Assembly (NCBI RefSeq): GCF_050436995.1
Contig: NC_134763.1
Coordinates: forward strand, 868,001-932,000
Reading direction: 5' to 3'
DNA: 64,000 bases
Origin: Anticarsia gemmatalis
Lineage: Eukaryota > Arthropoda > Insecta > Lepidoptera > Erebidae
The notes beneath the pieces are model-generated. The model worked only from the letters and a program-made list of their open reading frames with translations. It had not been told where the DNA came from and ran no database searches. The position numbers and the translations under genes are program-made. The first letter of the stretch is position 1. Every line of letters starts with the position of its first letter. Shown one piece after another: positions 56,401-64,000 of this stretch.

Positions 56401-58646
56401 ACTTTTACATGTTTTGATCTTATTAGCTGATGAAGGAAAAATACTTAAAAATGCACAATACACAGGTTTTACTTAGCATTACTAAAACTTAGTAGTAAAT
56501 ACAAAAAGAATTTTTTTTGCGGAATTAAAGACAGAATCAAGAAGATATAGCTAGGAAATTCCACGCCGAGACCTTTGTGTTAACCACATTTAAAGAAAAT
56601 TATAAAACGTGTTCACCCCTCATTAATCCTTCTTGACAGTGAAGGAGCATTGAACAAAATCAAAGGTATTAGAGACATGCTAGTAATCTGTGTGAGGTAA
56701 TACTGAGCGATGTAGAGTGCGGTACTTACGACAATTTGTTATGTACTGGTACTTAGATACTGTCGTTCAGGAGGGAAGGGCTGGATGTGGCTAATATCTT
56801 CAAGAATTTGTCATTTTCTAAGCCTATATTATGCCTTATTATACATTAAATCATTTATTTATTATGTATTTAATCCTCTACTGAGACAGTTTTGTACATT
56901 TTAGCTTAACATTTGGCACTTCGTACCGAAGGACTCAGTACACTACGTACTTTGAATTTCTAGCATCTTTATTCACCAGTGGCAACTCTAAACAATCCCT
57001 TATTTAGTAGTCGTTATATTATACGTTTTAGTCATACATAAAGAATTTAAAAAAAATAACGACACAAAATATTTTGGTTGTGTTCTCATTTTCTGACGCA
57101 AACTGCTTTAGTGTAGATGTAAACCAACCAAAGGTTACAAAGTACCTTAGGTACTCTATCTAGATTTCTCTTTTTTACATCTTAAAATTGTTAATATCGA
57201 TTATAATATAATAATGACTTGAGTAACATACTGTTGTCAATTTTTCACCTGATTTATTCAATGTCTTCAAACATAGACCCACCGAACAGCAACAAACATA
57301 ACTAACTATAAAACAAAAAGCAGCCATCAACTCCATCGCGATTACATGCACAAAGCGACCGATTAAACACTCGCCGTGCGATCCGCGCCGCAGCGACTTT
57401 TAGTCGAGTGCCGAGTGTCGCAATACGACAAAAAGCTGCGTTTATATTCATACAGGTGTCGCTATCAAAGATGCTACTTGCAGGAACTTCTTTCAACGAC
57501 TTTTTTCGGAAGGAGATATTTTTTTTCGCGTTTTTTAATCTGTATTTACATAGTTGGCTTAGTTTACAACAGCCGCACGAATCTCTGAGGTTAAGCAACG
57601 GTTGCCGAGGTTGTTCTGTGGATGGGTGACCATCTTATACATATCGAGTTCGGAAGGCACGTTTAATTGTGGATCCCGGCTGTCATTTTCGAAGTTCTTT
57701 GACAGTCGTTAACAGTAGTCAGAAGCTTGAAAGTCTGACAACCAGTCTTACCGAAGGATATCGTGTTATAACCCAGGTAACTGGTTTGTGGAGGTCACAT
57801 AGGCAGTCGCTCCATGTAACACTGTTATCCAGATGCATTCGGTGAGACTGGAAGCTGACTTCAACATAATTTGGAACAAATTTAGAACAAATGTTAAGCT
57901 AATATATATAATTATATATCTGAATTACATAGTTGGTGATGGTTTCAAATGTAAAGTTGTTAGAATTTGGTATAGGTTTCGTCTGTAGTACAATAGATAT
58001 TGTGGGAGTATGTCTCGGGTTGTTTAAAACCATACAAAACATATATTTATGGAATCCTTTTTTGTGGTTTGGTTGTAATTCGTGTTCGTTGTTTTTATGG
58101 AAAAATTAAATGTCCTCCAGAGACCCTATTAGTGCACTGCGCAGTTGTATTTACAGAAAACTGTTTGATCGTGTTAATTATAAAAATAACTTTGTTTTTC
58201 TTGTTACAGATCGCTCACAATCTTACGGTCCACGACCAGGTGGGTATGTACCATTCAGTCAAAACCAGGACCAGGGGCAAGGCAACCGCGGTTATAACCA
58301 GAACAGAAACTACCAGAGCAACCACGGCTACAACCAAAACAACCACGGTTACCAAGGCAACCACGGCGGCAACCAGGGCGGCAACCAAGGCGGCAACCGA
58401 TCAGGTTACGGCCAGAATAATTCCAACAGATTCGGTTCTGGTTATCAGAGAAACCAAGGGCAGTCGCAAGGGTACAGCTCTCAGGGTAACAAATATGGTG
58501 GTCATCAGACCAGTCAGGGGTACTCTTCAGGGTCAGGGGCTCAAGGGTACAGCAGCCAGGGATCAAGGAATAGGTACAATAGTGATCAACAGCAGTCAGG
58601 ATCTAATAGGAGGTATCAGAGCAATCAGGGAGGGTCCTGGCGTTAA
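29404..58646 (+). CDS. XRN2: Nuclear 5'-3' exoribonuclease 2 (XRN2/Rat1), complete
   Basis: Sixteen exons: 29404-29478, 32666-32905, 33630-33859, 34478-34584, 39075-39233, 39612-39919, 40331-40528, 41108-41203, 41516-41682, 42252-42420, 42870-42959, 43572-43728, 44383-44578, 45147-45337, 45720-45851, 58210-58646. The frame is continuous, giving 983 residues (human 950). The enzyme degrades 5'-monophosphate RNA in the nucleus, trims rRNA and drives torpedo termination of RNA polymerase II. Seen: start MGVPAFFRWLSRKYPS; acidic active-site blocks NLYLDMNGIIHPC, MAIDGV, LSDANVPGEGEHKIMDYIRR, CGADADLIMLGL and FFVGNDFLPHLPS; zinc knuckle CDVCGQLGHEMKEC, typical of XRN2 rather than XRN1; basic-acidic linker GRGRKRTAEAAG; second conserved block CWVLRYYYQGCASWKWYFPY and GVFPAAS. 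The last exon encodes about 145 residues rich in Gly, Asn, Gln, Ser and Tyr. Introns 1, 4 and 15 are large and full of transposons. Confidence 0.96.
29765..32432 (+). mobile_element. Non-LTR retrotransposon (LINE), 5'-truncated, with intact reverse transcriptase frame
   Basis: An unbroken frame from about 29769 to 32114 (about 780 codons) begins inside the C-terminal end of an endonuclease domain (TCLDNIFTD). It then covers a full reverse transcriptase: FRPISVLPTFSKIFEKLI, FCDLSKAFDCVPHE, GVPQGSILGPFLF, and the catalytic VLFADDTSLLF. The 3' untranslated region ends in about five TTTGAA hexamers (32399-32432). Most of the endonuclease is missing, so the copy is dead on arrival but young, with no stops. 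The domain order fits the CR1/Jockey-like group; I cannot fix the clade. Same strand as XRN2, in intron 1. No start ATG is present at the 5' end of the frame. Confidence 0.9.
34096..34406 (+). repeat. tRNA-derived SINE, family A, full-length plus copy
   Basis: The head has the A box TGATAGCCGAGTGG and the B box GGTTCGAACCC (34148-34158), then AAGTTATGTGTGTATTAGAA. The body ends CCTAGCAGTGGAACAGTAGT. It lies in XRN2 intron 3. Confidence 0.85.
35745..36165 (+). other. CpG-rich promoter-like block plus possible first coding exon
   Basis: 35750-35890 is extremely GC and CpG rich, unlike anything nearby. It is followed by a T-rich leader and, at 36078, ATGGTGAAGCACGTGGAAGT opening a 29-codon frame (MVKHVEVHGV, then LCTCTSGSKG, then TYSNSRHTP). 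This ends in G before the good donor CCAG/GTAATT at 36165. The order of CpG island, leader, ATG exon and donor looks like the 5' end of a gene. I do not recognise the peptide. No further exon was found before the nested pogo element. It could be a captured host gene start, a nested gene, or chance. Confidence 0.4.
36368..38146 (-). mobile_element. Pogo-like DNA transposon remnant with GCGTCCA arrays
   Basis: The ends TAGGGTCATTTCGCC, then TGTTCGCGTCCAT, and (complement) TAGGGTAAGTTCGCC, then CTATCGCGTCCAT, are imperfect inverted repeats flanked by TA. Eleven exact GCGTCCA motifs on either strand lie at 36388, 36579, 36599, 36622, 37509, 37560, 37683, 37693, 37735, 38102 and 38120. They surround a decayed transposase on the minus strand (36725-37333). 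TA borders and transposase type place it in the pogo branch of Tc1/mariner. Confidence 0.75.
36725..37333 (-). pseudogene. Pogo/CENP-B-type transposase fragment, broken
   Basis: From ATG at 37333 the minus strand reads a helix-turn-helix of the psq type (YTEEDLKKALSDIREKKKSV and QVCKDYGIPKTTILDKISGR). An in-frame TGA (37168-37166) follows, then a Tc5/CENP-B-like segment (VEWLLNTSKCGFPVKKQELL). After a frameshift and two further stops comes IFNGDESGFAFCPKTGK, carrying the first catalytic Asp of the DDE triad. The rest of the catalytic domain is absent. It cannot make active transposase. Confidence 0.8.
38253..38400 (+). mobile_element. 3' end of a second LINE family
   Basis: AAAAGAGTGGCCGTGAGTTT, then TCTTCTCATAAGGCTC, resemble the 3' untranslated region of the intron 1 LINE near 32270-32310. 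The piece ends with TGATTTTGATTTTGAT hexamers instead of TTTGAA. It lies within the outer TIR element. Confidence 0.65.
38650..38800 (+). mobile_element. MITE with TACCCTCTTATT ends
   Basis: TACCCTCTTATTAATAAACA at the left and TTATGAATAAGAGGGTA at the right are inverted repeats with TA borders. It is the sister of 14048-14200 and lies in XRN2 intron 4, just outside the larger TIR element. Confidence 0.75.
40535..41040 (-). repeat. Tandem array of about four SINE-body units in XRN2 intron 7
   Basis: The block GGCCTTGAGTCCACCACGCT recurs near 40587, 40697, 40811 and 40929, with intervals of about 110-116 bases. Each unit also carries a TTACTGTCTCAGYGCTA-type start and a T-run. These are the body of SINE family A without the tRNA head, amplified in tandem. 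Confidence 0.7.
41252..41345 (+). repeat. tRNA-like SINE family B head
   Basis: CTCCGTGGCGCAGTGGTTAA and GGGCTCGATTCCCACGC are the A-box and B-box regions, followed by TATTTGTGCGCTCCAC. It lies in XRN2 intron 8. Confidence 0.65.
41708..41824 (-). repeat. Internally deleted tRNA-derived SINE, family A
   Basis: The body start GTGTCCCACTGCGGGG is joined directly to a tRNA head complementary to GCGACCACTTGCGTGGAAGG. It lies in XRN2 intron 9. Confidence 0.65.
42453..42722 (+). mobile_element. Helitron-like element, copy 4, complete
   Basis: TCTATACTAATATTATAAAG at the start, a long GTTT run, and CGCAAGCGAAGTTGCG then CGGATCAGCTAG at the end. A precedes it and T follows. It lies in XRN2 intron 10. 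Confidence 0.85.
43098..43290 (+). repeat. Dispersed repeat of about 200 bp (three copies in the window)
   Basis: AAAGGTTCACTCAAAATGCT, ACACTCATTTGAT-like and TACTAAAATGTGTTTTTG blocks are shared with 44910-45118 and 60660-60878. It lies in XRN2 intron 11. Class unknown. Confidence 0.55.
43296..43509 (+). mobile_element. 3' end of a second Helitron-like family
   Basis: Ends GACAGGACAACGTCTGTC, then GGGTTCGCTAG. GACAG/CTGTC forms a stem just before a CTAG end followed by T. The body CTGGACCGATTTTGATGAAA is a common insect repeat. The 5' end is not placed. Confidence 0.5.
43829..44072 (+). mobile_element. Helitron-like element, copy 5, complete
   Basis: TCTATACTAACATTATAAAG start and CGCAAGCGAAGTTGCG then CGGGTCAGCTAG end, with A before and T after. 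It lies in XRN2 intron 12. Confidence 0.85.
44701..44740. repeat. Perfect 17-bp inverted repeat beside a CA microsatellite
   Basis: AGCTCGCCCGTGCATGC (44701-44717) and its exact complement (44724-44740) are separated by TCGCAC. A (CA)n run lies at about 44586-44606. It lies in XRN2 intron 13. Confidence 0.8.
44910..45118 (+). repeat. Dispersed repeat, second copy
   Basis: CTCGTAAAAGGTTCATCTAA, GACTGAAACATTTTATAAGA and TACTAAAATGTGTTTTTGGC closely match 60660-60878, and 43098-43290 less closely. It lies in XRN2 intron 13. Confidence 0.6.
45471..45616 (+). repeat. 5S rRNA-derived SINE
   Basis: The head has GGGTCAAGCAACCCCTGGTG, then CGGTCATTTCATAGATGGGT. It is followed by the family tail CGTTAAGCCATGTCAAAGG and TGGCTTGAACAACTTTGATA. 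It lies in XRN2 intron 14. Confidence 0.65.
45929..46409. mobile_element. Mariner-like MITE with a Helitron inserted in its left arm
   Basis: The left end TTAGGTCGGGGAAAAGTCTT, then TTCGCATTATAGTATGTA, is the inverted copy of TACATACTATAATGCGAA, then AAGACTTTTTCCTCGACCTAA, at the right. The arms span about 60 bp once the Helitron at 45967-46222 is removed. It lies in XRN2 intron 15. Confidence 0.85.
45967..46222 (-). mobile_element. Helitron-like element, copy 6, complete, with known empty site
   Basis: On minus: TCTATACTAATATAATAAAG start and CGCAAGCGAAGTTGCG then CGGGTCAGCTAG end. It splits the MITE left arm between GTA and TGAACTTG. The intact right arm of the same MITE keeps that junction joined, so the insertion point is A/T with no target duplication. 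Confidence 0.9.
46980..47120. promoter_or_regulatory. CpG-rich patch with overlapping CACGTG and TGACGTCA sites
   Basis: GGCGCGCCGCGTGACGTGTA followed by TTGCGTCACGTGACGTCACG contains an E-box (CACGTG) fused to a CRE palindrome (TGACGTCA). AC-free pyrimidine-rich DNA follows. It is an isolated GC island inside XRN2 intron 15. A regulatory role is inference only. Confidence 0.35.
47801..47928 (+). repeat. Direct repeat, copy 1
   Basis: TGTGTTAACATCAATAAACG, TTACCACATAGCCT, CCTCGTGCAGGGTTGATTGT and ATCATGTCGCGCCGCAAGGC recur at 48316-48442 with few changes. Confidence 0.8.
48182..48305. mobile_element. MITE between the two direct repeats
   Basis: TTACTCCCCGGTTTCTGAGG at the left and CTCAGAAACCGGGGGTAA at the right, with ACATTTAGCGGTA and TATCTATTAAATAGCG arms, form inverted repeats of about 55 bp. 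Confidence 0.75.
48316..48442 (+). repeat. Direct repeat, copy 2
   Basis: See 47801-47928. The unit starts 11 bases after the MITE and ends GCAAGGCATTGTG. Confidence 0.8.
48620..48790 (+). repeat. Second 5S-type SINE family, diverged copy
   Basis: TTTCTGAGGTAAAGTTCCTA, GCCGAGGTTGTTTTGTAGAC and GGGTGACCATG match the head of 57573-57876. GGAAGGCACGATAAATTGTG follows as in that copy. Confidence 0.55.
50190..50372 (+). repeat. 5S rRNA-derived SINE
   Basis: AAACGATCTGTGGGTTAAGC, then ATCCTTTGGCGTTGTC, ATGGGTGGTATTTC, and the tail CAGCCATGCTTAAGGCC and ACTTTGACACTAGGTTGACC. Confidence 0.6.
51197..52228. mobile_element. 1.03-kb DNA transposon with perfect 8-bp target duplication
   Basis: Terminal repeats GAGGCTTTGGTCA and TGACCAAAGCCTC are exact for 13 bp, flanked by ACTTACGC on both sides (51189-51196, 52229-52236). 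Subterminal DNA repeats GCGGGATGAG-like words in both orientations. The interior carries a SINE family B piece and a 5S-family tail piece, and no transposase. An 8-bp duplication fits hAT, P or Merlin types; the ends do not let me choose. Confidence 0.85.
51537..51737. repeat. SINE family B, inverted pair, nested in the 51197-52228 element
   Basis: CAAACAATGGACACAAAGTA, GACCCGAAACAATCATTTAT and CGACTTAAACCACTGCG, then TGGCGCAGTGGTTTA, match the right half of the 24037-24317 unit. Confidence 0.6.
52437..52643 (-). repeat. 5S rRNA-derived SINE, longest copy
   Basis: On minus: CGGGTTAAGCAACCCTTGGC, then GCGGTCATTCCGTAGATGGG and TGACTG, a linker of about 90 bases, then GTCGTTAAGCCACCTCAAAG and GCTTGAACAACTTTGACGCT. 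Head and tail together define the element. Confidence 0.7.
53701..53910 (+). repeat. Tandem duplication, 2 x 105 bp
   Basis: Both units start TATTCATAARCTTAAGATCT and end TTGATATTGGTATGA (53701-53805 and 53806-53910). Confidence 0.75.
53904..53972 (+). other. Short GC-rich open frame of 22 codons
   Basis: ATG at 53904 reads MIKSAVVLGRE, then RRVLELFSDEE, then TGA. It is GC-rich against an AT-rich background, beginning at the end of the tandem duplication. It resembles a stranded protein C-terminus, perhaps a transposon or retrogene scrap. I do not recognise it. Confidence 0.2.
54232..54345 (-). repeat. tRNA-like SINE family B copy
   Basis: GCGGATCGCACAAATAATTA and GTGTGGGATTCGAACC (B box complement), then CATCTTAACCACTTA (A box complement). 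Confidence 0.6.
57573..57876 (+). repeat. Second 5S-type SINE family, fullest copy
   Basis: The head CTCTGAGGTTAAGCAACGGT, then TGCCGAGGTTGTTCTGTGGA and TGGGTGACCATC, matches the 5S rRNA internal promoter (GTTAAGCAACG and GGATGGGTGACC with natural spacing). The tail has CGGCTGTCATTTTCGAAG, AGTCTGACAACCAGTCTTAC and CAGTCGCTCC. It lies near the end of XRN2 intron 15. Headless relatives are at 19190-19378, 42080-42195 and 51895-51985 (minus). Confidence 0.75.
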
Positions 58647-59133
58647 TACTAGTGTAGAAAGACTTTTTTATAAATTATATGGTGCCGATTTTAATGGACT
58701 TATTTTAATCTCAATCATGAAATCTTGTTGAAGTAAAGATTAGATAGATAATTATATATTTAATTCAATTTTTCTTCCACTGCTTCCATAATGAGAGGTA
58801 AATACTAGACATAAACATAAGTTTGTTATGTCGTTCTACTCTTTTCTTCTTCCTAAGTGATCTACGCAATATAGTGTAAAAATGTATTGAGATTAAAATA
58901 AGTTACCTTGTGCAGGTTGTTAGAAATAGTCATTTCTAGAAACCCGCGCCGTCGTAATTGAAAAACTGAATTTCTTTCAAAACAGCGACCATTTGTCAAG
59001 AATTTGACAAACTTAAAAACGTGATATACATAAATATAAGTTGTGTCCGTTATTGTATGTTTGTAAAGTTCCCTGCGACATAAGAGCTATTTTTAGTGAG
59101 GGACTACATTTAATTTTTGTTTATCATTTTTAA

Positions 59134-59330
59134 AAAGACAACTTTCGCTCTAAGAATTGCTCTTGTGTCGCGTGGACTCTTACAAACATACAAACAACGG
59201 ATACAAAGTACAAAGAGACCCGAAACAATTATTTGTGGATCGCACAAATAATTGTTCTCGAACCCACGACCTCTCGACGCACTGATAGTGGCGTGGTGAC
59301 CGCCTTAACCACTGCACCACGGAGTCTTAT
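59134..59330. repeat. tRNA-like SINE family B, inverted-pair type
   Basis: CAACTTTCGCTCTAAGAATT, GACCCGAAACAATTATTTGT, GGATCGCACAAATAATTGTT and ACCGCCTTAACCACTGCACC match the 24037-24317 unit. Confidence 0.65.
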
Positions 59331-60659
59331 TAATTTAAAAAAAAACTGATATACTCATAATGCTTGAAGGTGACTATTTCTACAGCTAAAAATCGGCACA
59401 AATGTGTAAAAGAAATGATAAACAAAAAATCTTGTTGTTAATTATTCTCCAAGGAGTCTTGTTGAAGAATATTCCTGAAAAACGACGTTTACAATGCTCA
59501 GTTTGTAGTACGTGTTGGAAATTAAACCCAAGTTATTGATAAATAAGATATATATTTCTGTACATGAAAAGTTGCTAGTAAATAAATTTAACCCGTTAAT
59601 GTCCCACTGCTGGGCAAGGGTCTCCTCTCGTAATGAGGGAGGGGTTAGGTCTTCAATCTACCTCGCTTAATGCGAGTTGGGTGGTAGTTTATTGCAAAGA
59701 ACAAAATGTTGAATGTGTGTTAATTCTTTTTTCAATAGAAAAACCCTAAAACTGTCATTACAACAGCTGTTAATTTTTCTAATAAGATGTCTTAGCCGAA
59801 AGCTGAAGGCAGATTGTTTGCAAACTCCCATAATGTTTGTGAACTTAATACCCCTGTACAGGTCTTTGAAATAGAATATTTATATTCACAAGGTGTTTAG
59901 CAGACGGTTGTCTAAACGAAATAGGTATCTGGGGGGTTACTCTTTAGAGAATCGAATTGGATTGACTCAGATTCGAGCTTATGTCAAATCGTACTTTAAA
60001 ATCTAAATCAAACAATCCAACAATACTTTAAACCAGCGTTCAAATTATGCGCTATTTTTCTCTCACCGTCGTATTTTCTATTCAGTAGTGGTCTAGAGCA
60101 GATGCCTACGTATGGAAAACCGTCTGTCTAACACTATATATACATATTTTTAACCTAAATGCCATAGCATTACTTTTAAATATGACTAACACATGACAGT
60201 ATTAGTTACTAAGCTGACCTGTAAACTTCAATTCTTTTCATAAACCCCTTTTATAGGAAATTAAACAATATATCCAATGTTTAAATTAAAATATCGTTAT
60301 TATAAGCACTCATTATTGAAGCAACATTATAACCAATTATAGGCAAAAAAATATTAATATAAAAAGGGCTTATATCATATAACAAATACCTGAGACATAT
60401 GCCTTTTTGTAATTGCATAAATAAATTATATTCACAGCTCCACTTAAATGATTTATTTAGTGGAAGTTATAAACAAAATTTCCAAGACTGTAATCGTAGA
60501 TAGATGAATAATGTTGTATAGTACAATATAGCGTTTAGGCATGAGTGCACGATTTTGATAATAATTAATTAAACACAACTTTAATTAAAAGCTTACTATA
60601 TTGTCAAACACCTGCCTACACCTCCAGTTGCAAGGGTTTACGAAAAACTATTAAACTCG

Positions 60660-60878
60660 TACTCGTAAAAGGTTCATCTAAGATGCTTACACTATGTAGC
60701 TTTTTTCGTAAATAATGTTGAAATTGTAATTATTACAGACTGAAACATTTTATTAGACACTCATTTGATACCAACGAAAATATAACATAGTGACGTCACT
60801 ACGTCGTATTTCTATACTAAAATGTGTTTTTGACATTTCATAAAGAGTAGCTGATTTGACTGGTAGCTACCCTATTGT
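60660..60878 (+). repeat. Dispersed repeat, third copy
   Basis: CTCGTAAAAGGTTCATCTAA, GACTGAAACATTTTATTAGA, GTGACGTCACTACGTCGTAT and TACTAAAATGTGTTTTTGAC match 44910-45118. Confidence 0.6.
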
Positions 60879-61305
60879 TAATCATCTGTCAGAATCGTGT
60901 GTCTCGTGTCTGAAACCATGTGTTAATACGAAGTCAATTGTAGCAAATCAAAATCGTTTTAATATTTATATAATGTTGCGTATAGCCAAGTTATGTAAAG
61001 TTTTTAATACGCTAGAAGTCCCTTTGTTAACCCTTCACTCCTAAAGAATATAATATGTACGAAAATAATGTTCTTATTCCCGCTGTATCTTTACTTAAGT
61101 TATTATATGATTTTTAAATTGATTTACTAAATTTATTAAATTACAAATAGTCGGTCTGGCTTTATGTATTTCAAATGTAGACAAGGAGAAATATCAAATG
61201 CGTTTAGTATTGTGTTTTTAGTTTACAAAATGATGACATGAGGAAAATTGCTAGCTAGTTTAAAACAATAAATACTAGATTTTATTTATGAAAAAACTCA
61301 CTTCA

Positions 61306-61494
61306 GTAAGGTTTGCTACATATATTCGGTTCGGCACGTTCGGTTCGGCAATATTATCGAACTGCAAAACCGGCTCGACTCACTTGTTCGGCTTGTGCCG
61401 ATCGGGTTCATCTACATATTATTATATTCGGTTTTGTCGCCCGGCTAGGCCAATTAATGCCGTACCGAATTTGTGTAAACAAGCCTTATTAAGC
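61306..61494. mobile_element. MITE with GTTCGGTTCGGC-rich ends
   Basis: TAAGGTTTGCTACATATATT, then CGGTTCGGCA, at the left and TGCCGTACCGAATTTGTGTA, then AACAAGCCTTA, at the right form imperfect inverted ends. The middle repeats TTCGGTTCGGC and GTTCGGCTTGTGCCGATCGG. Confidence 0.6.
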
Positions 61495-64000
61495 ATAATC
61501 GGAATTTGATTTTTATACAAAAAGTAGCTATACAAATACAGAAGTTATAAAATTTTATGAAAATTCATCCATAATTTGATTATTTATATTTCATATGTTT
61601 AATGTTAAGATTAATTTTGTGAAAATGTTTTGGCACGTATAGAGAGATAAATAAAAAATATTGACACCGAATTTTATCTTTTTTATTATTACCTACCCTA
61701 TTTCACTTTCAGCTGACAACAAAAATGTAGTATCATGCTTAGGAAACTCAAACGGCAGAATTTGCTTTTTTTACACGAGTAAAATCTATTTGTGGACTGA
61801 AAAAGTCGACACAAGAAGGAAAATTTTGGTTGATCGATCTACCACTGAAAATTTATCAGGACACTATACAGGATCTAAAATCGTGAAATAGACAAAAAGA
61901 TACCGATCCTTAGCAGTGGGTAAAATTAAACTGTGAATGGTGAAGAGCAATCGCGTCGAGTAAAACTCAACACTCAACATCGAGTGAAACTGAATATAAG
62001 TACGAACAATAAGAGTAAATTTTGAACCTCAGCGCCGGTTATAACCTTGAAAAATTCAAAATAATAATGAACAATTTGCAATTTAATAATGTTTTTTCAC
62101 CTCCTTAAATAAAACCAGTATTATCTTAAAACGCAATGAATTATTATCACTCCATTACACGCAATACATGCTTACCTGGACATGAAAAAAAAAACTTAAA
62201 AAATCACCGTTAACTTCATTCATACTCAAGTGGCTCCCTTTACAAACGTCTCATTGTAAAAGAAATGTTAAAAAGCAAAAAAACTATTGATCGTTTAAAA
62301 AAGCGCGCCACTTGAAAACTCTTTGTCAGCCATATTGGAAAACGTTTTGACATGTGAGGCTAATGAAAAAAATGAGTTTTTAATTGTGGCCGGAATAGAG
62401 AGGGTTAAGGTTAATCGCACGTCAATCAAGCCGGTTAATATCGATTTATTTATTAGATTTTGAAAATAATAGTAGGTACCTGGTATATGTTACCTACGAT
62501 TATTATGTTATAATATAACGCTATATACTTAGTTACTGTGGGTACAGCGAAGAATAGCTGAAAATGAAGAGTAGGTTCAAATATATTTTTTATTCGGTAG
62601 ATATGAGATTATTTCATAGCTCTCTGATCATTGACTCTCAAAATAGTCTTAGATTAGGCAAGATATCACAGTTTTCTAGACATAAATTTTACTTATTATC
62701 ACAGATGCTCGGGGTCTAATTCCAAGCAACTTGATTAGTCGTAGGAGTTTTCTTAAGTAGTTCTACTACCGAGTGTTATATCTGACATTTAGAAATGTTA
62801 ATGTAGAGTCTTTGGAATAATCTCTACCTAATAGAAATTCAATAAAAAAGCAACCTCTTGTGAATATTTCAATATAAAGCCCCAATTAAAGGCCAAGTCT
62901 AGAATCAAACGGCTAAATCTAGAATGCATTCACCCCCGCGTCCGGAGCGGCGAGGCAGATGTAAAATTAGTCGACAGAGCACCGCTCGGCCTCCCCTCGT
63001 CCAATTAGAATACGTTCAACACTTAGACGGACTACGGAACTACCCTCATGTTCTATAAATATTCATATTGCAAAGCTAATATCGCTTTGTTCTCAATGTT
63101 ACAATACTCTGACATTCTCACACACGTCGCTCGACCATAAACCTATGCTCATTTCCCATAAATCCAAGATCTAGAATGTTCATTTTACCATAAACTAATG
63201 TGTCAAAGTTGCTTTTGTCGTTCGCCCTAATGAGTGGCGGAGACTGCCGCCGTCAGCGTGACGTCTGCTGTCACGCTGCGTTCGCGTGACGATCAATAAG
63301 CTCACGCGGCGCCCGCGCACCACGCTCGCTAACTTACCCGAGCTCGCCCGAAGGGATTGCAAGTTGACTTCTCCTCTGTACCTTGAGAATGTCTTTCTTA
63401 GTCGGCGGAGTGTGAATGAGCAATTTATAATTTCGCCATGAATGTGATTGACTTGTGAGAAATCGCGGGTCAAGTGGCCATTCGCGAATTGATTGTTAGC
63501 GAATGAATTCTCTCATTCAAGTTCACGGATCTTGTCAAAATGTATTATAAGTTTGCGGTGCGTTAGTTTCTTGCGTGAGAATTTAAGAAATATCGCTTAA
63601 TTTCTTTTGTATATTGGTTTTGGTAGAATTTATTAAATTTCCCACAGATTTAGGACCACTGGGCACCTTCGCTGATGAAGTAAAAGAATGGAAGGGCTTT
63701 TAGAAATTAATTAAAGTTAAACAATCAAACCAAACTTAGTCCAGCGATGTGTACGTACTCTCTATTGGCCTCCCACGCAAGAGATGAGGGTTCGAATTGG
63801 GGGATTACCGAAACTGGGAGATTAGAAGTGTTTTGAAAAATTTGATTTTAAAACGGAAGGAAATTAACTTTTTAACAATAACTGTTGATCTGCAATAGGA
63901 CTCTACACATAATTAATTTAGCATAACAAAAACACTCTTTGTCCCACCTTTGAGCACGTCTACCAGATTGCCTTATACTTTTGACTCACTTATGCCTTTT

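Larger units (their letters stand above)
45852..58209. other. XRN2 intron 15, 12.4 kb
   Basis: No confident coding exon is seen. It contains a MITE plus Helitron, a CpG/CRE-like patch (46980-47120), direct repeats (47801-48442), 5S-type SINEs, the 51197-52228 transposon, a tandem duplication (53701-53910) and a CpG-rich stretch (57370-57430). Splice phase 1 is kept across it. I cannot exclude a nested non-coding or short gene. Confidence 0.7.
58647..64000. other. XRN2 3' untranslated and downstream intergenic DNA
   Basis: No gene recognised. An ATTAAA variant near 58891 and AATAAA at 59580 are candidate poly(A) signals for XRN2. It contains SINE copies at 59134-59330 and 59590-59670, a dispersed repeat (60660-60878), a MITE (61306-61494), and CpG-rich patches at about 62930-63020 and 63230-63360 that may be regulatory DNA of the next gene. 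Confidence 0.6.

Noticed and set aside
57581..57640. A functional 5S rRNA gene
   Set aside because: Only the internal promoter half resembles 5S, the rest is unrelated, and several diverged copies exist.
58000..58731. A 243-codon open frame overlapping the last XRN2 exon
   Set aside because: It is an alternate frame of the low-complexity tail exon; the XRN2 frame joins the previous exon in phase and makes sense as protein.
1..64000. CRISPR array or bacterial operon
   Set aside because: Split genes with GT/AG introns and insect repeats throughout; the regular repeats seen are SINE-body or tandem duplications without spacers.

Overview
This is nuclear DNA of an insect, almost certainly a moth or butterfly (Lepidoptera). 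Coding exons are short, GC-richer than their surroundings, and separated by AT-rich introns with GT/AG borders. The non-coding DNA is packed with small transposons typical of Lepidoptera: Helitron-like elements ending in CTAG and carrying (GTTT)n, tRNA-derived SINEs with A and B boxes, many MITEs, and LINEs with hexamer tails. I cannot name the species.

Layout. (1) 447-4099, plus strand: the last five coding exons of an AMP deaminase (copy A); its 5' part lies before the window. A possible second terminal exon lies at 8223-8318. (2) 4100-9794: intergenic, AT-rich, no other gene seen. (3) 9795-17679, plus: a second AMP deaminase (copy B), 15 coding exons found. The copies share exon borders and phases, so they are a tandem gene duplication. 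(4) 18686-28961, minus: a complete 14-exon gene for mitochondrial EF-G2 (GFM2, ribosome recycling), tail-to-tail with copy B. (5) 29404-58646, plus: a complete 16-exon gene for the nuclear 5'-3' exoribonuclease XRN2/Rat1, head-to-head with GFM2 across about 440 bp that probably holds a shared promoter region. (6) 58647-64000: downstream DNA with repeats and CpG-rich patches, no gene recognised.

Exon borders were set by splice consensus, protein similarity recalled from these families, and phase arithmetic. All internal exons keep the frame. GFM2 comes to 763 residues and XRN2 to 983.

The genes are housekeeping: purine nucleotide balance, mitochondrial translation, and nuclear RNA decay with transcription termination. 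The unusual material is in the introns and spacers. It includes a 5'-truncated LINE with a 778-codon open frame in XRN2 intron 1. XRN2 intron 4 holds a nested transposon stack: a TIR element bounded by TATA, containing a CpG-rich promoter-like block with a possible first coding exon, itself interrupted by a decayed pogo-like element with eleven copies of GCGTCCA. SINE-like repeats appear to derive from 5S rRNA. A U2 snRNA fragment lies in an intron of copy B. A Helitron is inserted in one arm of a MITE, whose other arm preserves the empty site. A 1-kb DNA transposon has a perfect 8-bp target duplication, and a 0.48-kb foldback element contains several internal hairpins.
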